Below the pieces are notes generated by a model that saw only the letters and a program-made list of their open reading frames with translations, made no database searches and was not told where the DNA came from. A stretch of 64,000 bases of DNA, from positions 17,368,024 through 17,432,023 of the forward strand of contig CM038716.1 in NCBI GenBank assembly GCA_021613375.1, written 5' to 3'. Position numbers and translations under genes: made by a program. The first letter of the stretch is position 1; every line of letters starts with the position of its first letter. Shown here in pieces: positions 58,101-64,000 of this stretch. This stretch comes from Megaleporinus macrocephalus. Taxonomy: Eukaryota; Chordata; Actinopteri; Characiformes; Anostomidae.

Positions 58101-58480
58101 AACCACAATAAAAATAGTGAGTAAGGTTTGGATACTGTGAGAGAATGCTACTGTGGGCAGAACATGCTGCTGTCACATGGAATCAGTGAGAGCATACATG
58201 GGATTTACAGCACTGTCCAGGGATACATTACCAGCCAAGTTATCGGGGCCAGTGTCCAAAGCCCCTCTGACTGCCAGGGTGGGTCAGAAATGCATAAAGA
58301 CAATCCACTACAGATGTAGTGATAAAGGAATACTCCCTTTTCCATTCACCCATGATGGCTGGAGCTTGGGTCAGCCTCCCTTCTTGTGGTGTGGGTTGTA
58401 CTGCAATACCCATGCCCCAGTAGAAAACAGATGTCCCTGGCAACATGAGTCGTATTCATGGCTATAACAACAAGCGGTTC
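58101..58480 (-). pseudogene. Ty3/gypsy integrase C-terminal relic
   Basis: On the - strand, just below 58440, one frame reads WVLQYNPHHKKGG then PKLQPSW after a stop. This matches the C-terminal module of fish gypsy integrases, where a VWL(Y/H)NP..KG..PKLxxxWxGP segment follows the catalytic core. It lies directly after the zinc-binding part, so the catalytic D,D-35-E core is deleted. Multiple stops and frame changes are present, so nothing functional remains. The 3' boundary and any 3' LTR were not found. Confidence 0.65.
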
Positions 58481-58486
58481 CTGGCA

Positions 58487-58712
58487 TCAGTGGTAGAGAA
58501 TGAGCTCACCAACAATAACCCTCTGTATAGGTCTAATGGAGTAGAGGGACTGCAGCGGGTGTGTGGCAGTGCCTTCCTTTTGTGCACAGGTTGCAGCAAA
58601 GCACATACGGGCCTGTAGAACATCTGCCGTAACCACTTCAGCATCATGCCCTCCCCAAGACTGCACAAGCAAGCAACTGGCCTGCACTCTTCCCAAGCAC
58701 ATCCCTATCAAG
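58487..58712 (-). pseudogene. Ty3/gypsy integrase zinc-binding relic
   Basis: Overlapping - frames give WLRQMFYRPVC and CAQKEGTATHPLQ. They correspond to the HHCC zinc-finger tail (RxxFYWPxM...C..C...K) and the linker to the catalytic core of gypsy integrases; a TTDARNRLLL segment in another frame corresponds to the (P)xTxxGNRYLLV at the core start. The cognate pieces sit in different frames, so at least two frameshifts have accumulated. Confidence 0.7.
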
Positions 58713-59060
58713 TTATGACATCTTGCACATCCGGAGGCTGTCCCAGCCGGCACAAAGAGGCTCTTTGAAGTGCATAAGCCAGGTCCACGAACCGTAATCA
58801 GTGCTCGGAATGAAGGTGACACTATAAAAGCAAAGCAAGATTCGGTACTGAGGCTGCCCCACCACGACAGCCAACAGGTCCCTTTTTATCACAACAGTAG
58901 TCGTGCTCAGGTCACTTAGCAGTATGCACACAGTGAACTCACTGCCCTGGGAAGCGCACAGTACCAGTGCCTCATACAGCTGATCACAGTGGGCTCAGCC
59001 CCCTCGTTCCATTGGAAAGAAGCAACATTTTCTGAGAGCCGGTGTAACGATCCAGCTATG
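58713..59060 (-). pseudogene. Ty3/gypsy RNase H relic
   Basis: PLHRLSENVASFQWNE (- strand, about 59055-59000) matches the connection motif PL..L......F.W. between RT and RNase H. KRDLLAVVVG and STDYGSWTWLMHFKEP (about 58880-58745) match the RNase H motifs (K)ELLAVV and TDHxSLxWL. The interval between them, where the DASxxGxGAVL motif belongs, is garbled. Stops and frame changes interrupt it. Confidence 0.8.
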
Positions 59061-59600
59061 CCAGCAACCCATACACAGAACACCAGTAGTAGAGCGCTCC
59101 GAGAGCACTTACCAGTGGCATGGGCCATTTTCGAATAGCGTACACCTTTCTTGGGCTGTTTCCACTCCTGCTCATCATGTGCCCCAGGAAAATTACTCGC
59201 TGCTTCATTTGTTCAGGTGCAGCCAAAAATTTGTGAACTTTGATAGTCTGGAACACCTGCTCCAGATCTGGAATTGTTCTGTTGAAGTTGCGTGTGTGGA
59301 GAATTGTTGAGGTACATGACACTGGTACTTGGAGCCAAACGCCGGCACCTGCTCCATCAGTAGCTTGAACATGGCTGGTACATTCCTAAATTAGAAGGCC
59401 ATTAGCATACTCCTCCAAAGCCTGGCAACCAGTGTGAAGGCTGTCTTGTCTTTGTCTTGAGCAAGAGCCACCTGCCAATATTTGCTCCAGAGGTCCACTT
59501 GGTGCCAGTGAGTTTATCCAGGGTGCCGTCAATGTGCAGAAGCGGATACGAGGCAGGCTTTGTGACAGCACTAATTTGTTATATTGTCGTTCTCTTCAGG
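59061..59600 (-). pseudogene. Ty3/gypsy reverse transcriptase relic
   Basis: The - strand carries, in order, LPRIR (about 59560, cf. PLPRID), an alanine/glycine-rich region, a YLNN where the catalytic YLDD box should be (about 59310-59300), and FLGHMMSRSGNSPRKVYAIR (about 59190-59130, cf. FLGHxxSxxGxxPDPxKxxAI). The YxDD change and several frameshifts mean the enzyme is dead. It is the 5' part of the same pol as the RNase H and integrase pieces below. Confidence 0.8.
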
Positions 59601-60078
59601 GACTGCCCGACTCTCACTGGACGATTTCCCACTGGCTTAGGCTTGCAGGCACGGTGCCATCTTCTCAAATGCTGGGTATGCCAGCTTTGTGCCTTGTGCT
59701 TAGCTTCCTTTAGCTTCCATCCGTCTGGGAGTAGCTTTCAGACAGCAATTCAGAAACGTCGCTGGACAGCCATAGTCAACGCTGCTAGCTCATCATGTTG
59801 CTCTGCTGCTGTAGCACTTCCTCCGCACAGCTAAATCACAGTGTTGGCCTCTGTCCCGCTGTGATGCCAGTCAACTGCTAACAGCTGTGTGGAGTATGGC
59901 TACATGGCGCCTTAACCAGTAGATGTACATCATCTCTCTTATCAGGTTCCACTGCCAGACTTCACTCTGTTAGTGCTTGACAGGCCCCTCTGGCAGGCTG
60001 TCTTCTTCGCCATTGAGTTTATTTACCTGTAGGTCGATTTCTTCCAGCTTGTTGGCAAAATCTCACTTTTGACACCAA
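59601..60078 (-). pseudogene. Probable gag/leader remnant of the gypsy element
   Basis: The minus-strand sequence has short frames (for example ALTMAVQRRF near 59790-59760, gag-like) but no zinc knuckle or protease D(T/S)G motif that I can see. A large part of gag, protease and the N terminus of RT must be missing, because only about 500 bp separates the leader from RT. Confidence 0.4.
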
Positions 60079-60095
60079 TGTAGCACTGATACAAA
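60070..60095 (-). other. LTR end / primer-binding-site junction of the gypsy element
   Basis: Reading the - strand, cagtgctaca is followed by ttggtgtcaaaagtgagatt. This resembles the CTACA / TTGGTGTCAGAAGTGGGAT junction between the 5' LTR and leader of fish gypsy elements. The LTR would lie at higher coordinates (60090 onward), but its far end was not identified. Confidence 0.5.
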
Positions 60096-60899
60096 ACAAG
60101 AAACAGAGATTGCCATTTTTCTGCTGAAGGAAAATGCTCTAATTAGACAAATCAAAATATATTAACCCACAGCAAAATACAAAAAAACAGTCAACATGCA
60201 AACACATTTTAAACCAACAAACAACATCATTAACATCAAACTGCCTTTTTTTAAAAATTCTGCTCACAGGCACAGCTTTGCATGCCACACCCCTTCAGCT
60301 CCTCCTGAAACACTGAGACAGAGCTGGATGCCACATTATTATTATTATTTTTAGAATTATTATTATTATTATTACTGTTGTTGTGTAAAGAGTTGCAGTC
60401 CTGAAATCAGGGGGTGGTGCAGCCCTCTTAGCAATCCTATTTCTTGTACCCTTGTGTACGTTTTAGAAAATACATCAATAAAACATAAGTGTACCCTAAA
60501 ACACATAAAAACACATACCTATGTAGTTAGCATATTCAATTACACTAAACATTAGATTAATTTTAGTTAAATTAATTTAAGCAGTTGCATTGTAACAATC
60601 CTGAAGACGAGGAATGCTGCACCCCCGCCAGACTTCCACTTTTTATGTTAATGAAATTAACAGAACTTAAAGGCTGCATTAATTGGCAGGGCTTCAATAG
60701 ATCAGTTGGCTTTGGACTTTCAGTGGTTGTAATCAAAGTAACGGGGATGTTGTCTGTTATTGATTTTTTAATTATAGTAGTCCTCGAAGCCAGTTCCCTG
60801 AAGCCCAATGCTGGCAAGGTTGGCAACCCGAACTCTCATTCTACACACTTTCTTTCTGTGTTCTTCTCACGTCATCCCTGCTGGTATAGACTACTTAGA
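60096..60899. other. AT-rich stretch with (ATT)n
   Basis: May contain the degraded LTR of the gypsy element on its left. (ATT)n lies at about 60337-60376 with one interruption. A 149-codon + frame (60585-61031) shows no domain. Confidence 0.5.
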
Positions 60900-61180
60900 A
60901 TAATTCAACTGCTTCACGGCTGTGCACATCACGCACTTGGATTCCCAGAAGCATGGCAACCTCGGCGTGCAAGAGCCAACATTTACGCGTGCCTGCGAGT
61001 GCGTGTGCGCGCGAGCATGCGTTCGGAGTGCTGACGAACAGCGGTAACCAGGGCAACAGTGCAACGATAACTCCCTTGCTCACAGATACCCATCTCCAGC
61101 AGCTCGAAGTGAGTCATGGCGATGTGCTCACAGCTTCCTGTGCGCAGCACAAATCGCTCTGACCTCCAGATTTTCTTTTC
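60900..61180. other. CpG-richer block with RFX site, candidate regulatory element
   Basis: Compared with its AT-rich flanks this block is rich in CpG (gtgcctgcgagtgcgtgtgc, gcgagcatgcgttcggagtg). It contains a consensus X-box at 61044-61057. No TATA box or first exon can be shown. Confidence 0.3.
61044..61057 (+). promoter_or_regulatory. RFX X-box
   Basis: GTAACC-AG-GGCAAC fits the RFX consensus GTNRCC(0-3 nt)RGYAAC exactly with a 2-bp spacer. Such sites typically lie near ciliary or MHC genes. No such gene is in the window. Confidence 0.4.
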
Positions 61181-61607
61181 CTGTACGTGTGTGTGTGTTG
61201 GTTGATGCACTTGATGCGCTTTCTGCTTCTACAGCACTCTTCTGCAGATGCTGCTCAGAAGGGACACGTTTTTTAAGTGGACCACCTCATTGACACTTAT
61301 GGGATGCATAGGTTTAAAAACGTCACTGCAGGTTCCTATAGAAATTGTTGTAGGGGGATGTGGGCCAGTGGGGCTTTGTATATAGTCTGAATGTGCGTAT
61401 TGTCTGCTCGTCAAAGCAGACTGTGATCACCTCGATGCAGGAAATAAGTCATGCTATTCACAATCATGGAACAAAGCATATGACCGAGGGGCTGTCGATG
61501 TGTTACGCAGGTTAAAGGTGCACCACTAATTTAAGTATGATCGCTTACAGTGGGCGCAAAAGGTACCAAGAGTTCCGAGTCTATTTTGGCAGACTGAGTC
61601 ATTTGCA
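61181..61607. other. Unique stretch
   Basis: Short (GT)n at 61186-61197. Nothing else recognised. Confidence 0.5.
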
Positions 61608-61915
61608 TGCACACTCATCGGCCATATTATTAGAAACCCCCACCTTGTAAGTTCACCCTGTAGTTAGAGAGCCACTCATCAACTGCCAAGCACAATTAGC
61701 ATTAGTCATCACCAGACCCTGCAGTTTCTGACCACAGAGGCGCTGGGTATTTTTACATGGCAGATCACTCTCAAGCTAGGAATCACACTGACGTGTCCTC
61801 AGCAGCACCACTGTGCCTGGTACACCACAACACCACTAATATGCCATTGTCAGTGCTGTCCTGAGAATGGTCCAAAACTCAAATAATATCTGGAAAACAG
61901 CAGCCCTCTGCTCAC
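61608..61915. mobile_element. Fish dispersed repeat, relative of the 10711 element
   Basis: Starts ctcatcggccatattattag (cf. CATCGGCCACTTTATTAG), then acccccaccttgtaagttca, and later gccattgtcagtgctgtcct and aactcaaataatatctg, which parallel the right arm of 10711-10958. Probably a full-length but diverged copy. No coding capacity. Confidence 0.65.
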
Positions 61916-63051
61916 TAACTAAACTGTATGTGACCAACTATAAAGTAGGTTGACCTCAAAGTGGCCAGTGAATGGAAATACAAACAAATGTAGCATGCTT
62001 TGTTTGGAGTTGCGATACAGGTGTAATCCATGTCATTGTGAACTGTAGCATTGAGTGTCAATGGGGAGCAATGGTGGAATGCAGGTCTAATGACGAACAT
62101 GTACTGTCCCTTTAAAATGTCATTTGGTGCTATTTTGTTTGTGAAATCGCAGTTTCCTCATTGACAGAAGGGATATCAGATGAAATAATCATATCATATA
62201 ATTAGAAATTAAGCAGACACGGATTCTTAAAGAAAACTATCCTTACACATACTTTGATTGCCAGCATAACATTTGTCACATTGCACATGATACACAGACA
62301 GATCCTGGTGAGTAGGAGGAATTAGCCTAGCAACAAAAAACTGTCAGGATAATGTAGTTATGTATTTTAAAGCAATAAAAATATGATCTACTGCCAAGTG
62401 CTATTCTGCTATAACTGTAGAGACAGTATAACTTACAACATCTTCTTAGACTGTAACTGTTTAGGATTCTAAATAGTCCTTTCATATAAATGCTTAATGA
62501 GCAAACTGGATATTTAAGTGCTTGTACATTTGTGTGCAGGCTTTTTTTTTAACTGAGCTACATTTAAATCGGACCTCCCAACTACCCTTACCAAGCCATG
62601 TCGGTCATACAGCTGTTCCATGACTTTTGGCGCATCAGTGTTTATCCTTGACTTTCAAAGAGATCCACTTGATATGAAGATGCGGTCTCTGCTATAGCTT
62701 TCCACAGAGCCTCCTTCCAAACCCCAGAGAAAAAACCTAGAAACACAGCACACTCCATGAAAGCTCAGCCAAACATGGTACATGAATCTGATTCCCTACA
62801 GAAGAAGAAAAAAAGACAAACATTTTGTATCTAGATTTCAGATAGGGAGTAATTTGGTATCCATCACTGGCTGTTTCTAGCAGTATTCAGCTTGGTTTAG
62901 AATATCTGCACAAGCTCTGGATATTTCTCTGCGTTAAATGTACATTAGTTCTTTGCAGCATAATTCTTTAAACAAACTACCCTCCTTTAAATAGCTTCTT
63001 TAAAAAAAAATATTTAATGTTTGATTTTCTTTGTTACTGTTCAACATAAAG
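61916..63051. other. AT-rich stretch with no recognisable feature
   Basis: Unique DNA. Complex sequence at 62560-62800 resembles no known family. No gene. Confidence 0.5.
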
Positions 63052-63405
63052 CAGATGTATGCAAAAGACTGAGCTCACCAGTTAAACGCCATGTTTTTGT
63101 TGATTATTATCATCATCTATTAAATAATACTTTGTCTACAGGGATGTAATATAAATACTAAGAAGAAAATATATAATATAGCATCCATATATACAGCAAT
63201 TATGCGCAAATTTTAGTTTCTTGAGAACCTTGACAACCACAGTTAATAGAACCTCAAATTTCCTTGTATGTAAATTTCAGCAAATAAACAGTAATTGGGT
63301 ATTAAATAACAAAAGGGTGTAGAAAATGTGTTCTAACATTTTTACTCAGAAAACCAACAACATATGTATTTGGACCAACTGGACAAACTTTTGCATACGA
63401 CTGTA
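63052..63405. mobile_element. MITE with TIRs GTATGCAAAAG (mariner-like, TA-flanked)
   Basis: Left gatgtatgcaaaagactgag and right (reverse complement) cagtcgtatgcaaaagtttg are inverted. CAGTCGTATGCAAAAGTTTRG is the terminus of a common fish mariner-type MITE. The element is ~354 bp, AT-rich, with no transposase, and followed by TA at 63405. Confidence 0.7.
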
Positions 63406-64000
63406 TATGACATACAGCATATGGCAATTCCTTACAGTGCTTGCTGTCTTCCCCCCTTCACAGTATTTTAAAGTTGTTAAAAGATGCCATAGAAAGCATT
63501 TATTTAGCTTTTCAAATGGTTCTCTGATAATGGTGCATACGAGGTATGTGACTTTTTGCGAAAAAAATACTGTGATTTTACACACCCATTTAAACCCTAC
63601 GATGTAGCTCTAGAATTAAACGAGACACTTTCCCCTTTTTTTAGTGAGCTCATAAATAATTTAATGAGCTCTACTTTGATCACACATAAGCAGTTTGTTG
63701 AAACAGACACAGACAGAAAGGCAAAACAATCTTTGTGCAAATAAGCTCAGTCATCATATTATTTAGTTAGATTTTCATCTCAACAACAACAGAAACCAAA
63801 AAGCTTTAGCTGGCTATAAATTAAGACGGCCTGGATTCAACCACCGAAAGTGCTGACGGGGTTGTAATGCTAATAAAAGGTGGAACTGCTATCTCTTCAG
63901 TGCTAAATGATGTTGCTACTGTCCAAGGTTTGAGAAGCTGTCTGAAGGTTTACCCCAGATTTTAATATACAGAGTTTCTGGTTGCTCGGTCTCAGCAGAA
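63406..64000. other. AT-rich stretch with no recognisable feature
   Basis: Short frames overlap on both strands. Nothing recognised to the window end. Confidence 0.5.

Noticed and set aside
59457..59834. 125-codon plus-strand frame over the gypsy relic
   Set aside because: Antisense shadow of the minus-strand reverse transcriptase region.
60585..61034. 149-codon plus-strand frame
   Set aside because: No domain, spans AT-rich DNA into a CpG-rich block, and has an open frame on the opposite strand.

Overview
The window looks like nuclear DNA from a teleost fish. The evidence is dense CA/TG, GA/CT and TA microsatellites, several interspersed repeats that I recognise as widespread in fish genomes, and relics of Tc1/mariner, hAT and Ty3/gypsy elements with fish-type sequence. 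The mix of MITE families suggests an otophysan (characiform-like) lineage, but that is inference from remembered repeats. I found no intact protein-coding gene, tRNA, rRNA, CRISPR array or bacterial-type operon. The many open frames come from low-complexity tracts, a minisatellite or decayed transposons. The window is best read as a gene desert or a large intron/intergenic region.

Layout. 1-3400: microsatellite- and pyrimidine-rich DNA with a 45-bp-TIR MITE (893-1085), a G-run cluster and a near-perfect ERE-like palindrome. 3400-13660: mostly AT-rich unique DNA with a few repeats; a non-repetitive block at 7480-7830 shares an ~80-bp stretch with 5211-5293. 13660-20300: a cluster of non-autonomous DNA transposons, including an A-B-A' mosaic with a second B copy 2 kb away. 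20300-23400: simple repeats, a decayed transposase-like frame and copies of a ~190-260-bp MITE ('R'). 23391-26757: the most striking object, a 3.3-kb minisatellite of 24/25-bp units with higher-order structure. The same 24-mer recurs at 33777-33848 and, inverted, at 34540-34698. 26760-38500: unique blocks, two fish-wide dispersed repeats, a DR1 nuclear-receptor half-site pair, hAT and Tc1 relics. 38500-51300: alternating purine/pyrimidine tracts and GC-richer unique blocks, with a 160-190-bp duplication (43130 and 47421). 51300-57800: largely unannotatable AT-rich DNA. 57930-60095: a dispersed fish repeat followed by a minus-strand Ty3/gypsy pol relic (RT, RNase H, integrase zinc-binding and C-terminal parts; integrase catalytic core missing). 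60900-61180: a CpG-richer block with a consensus RFX X-box. 61608-63405: two more repeats.

Nothing here works together as a pathway. Any function is probably cis-regulatory, in the non-repetitive blocks, which read like conserved non-coding elements. That can only be settled by alignment to other fish genomes.
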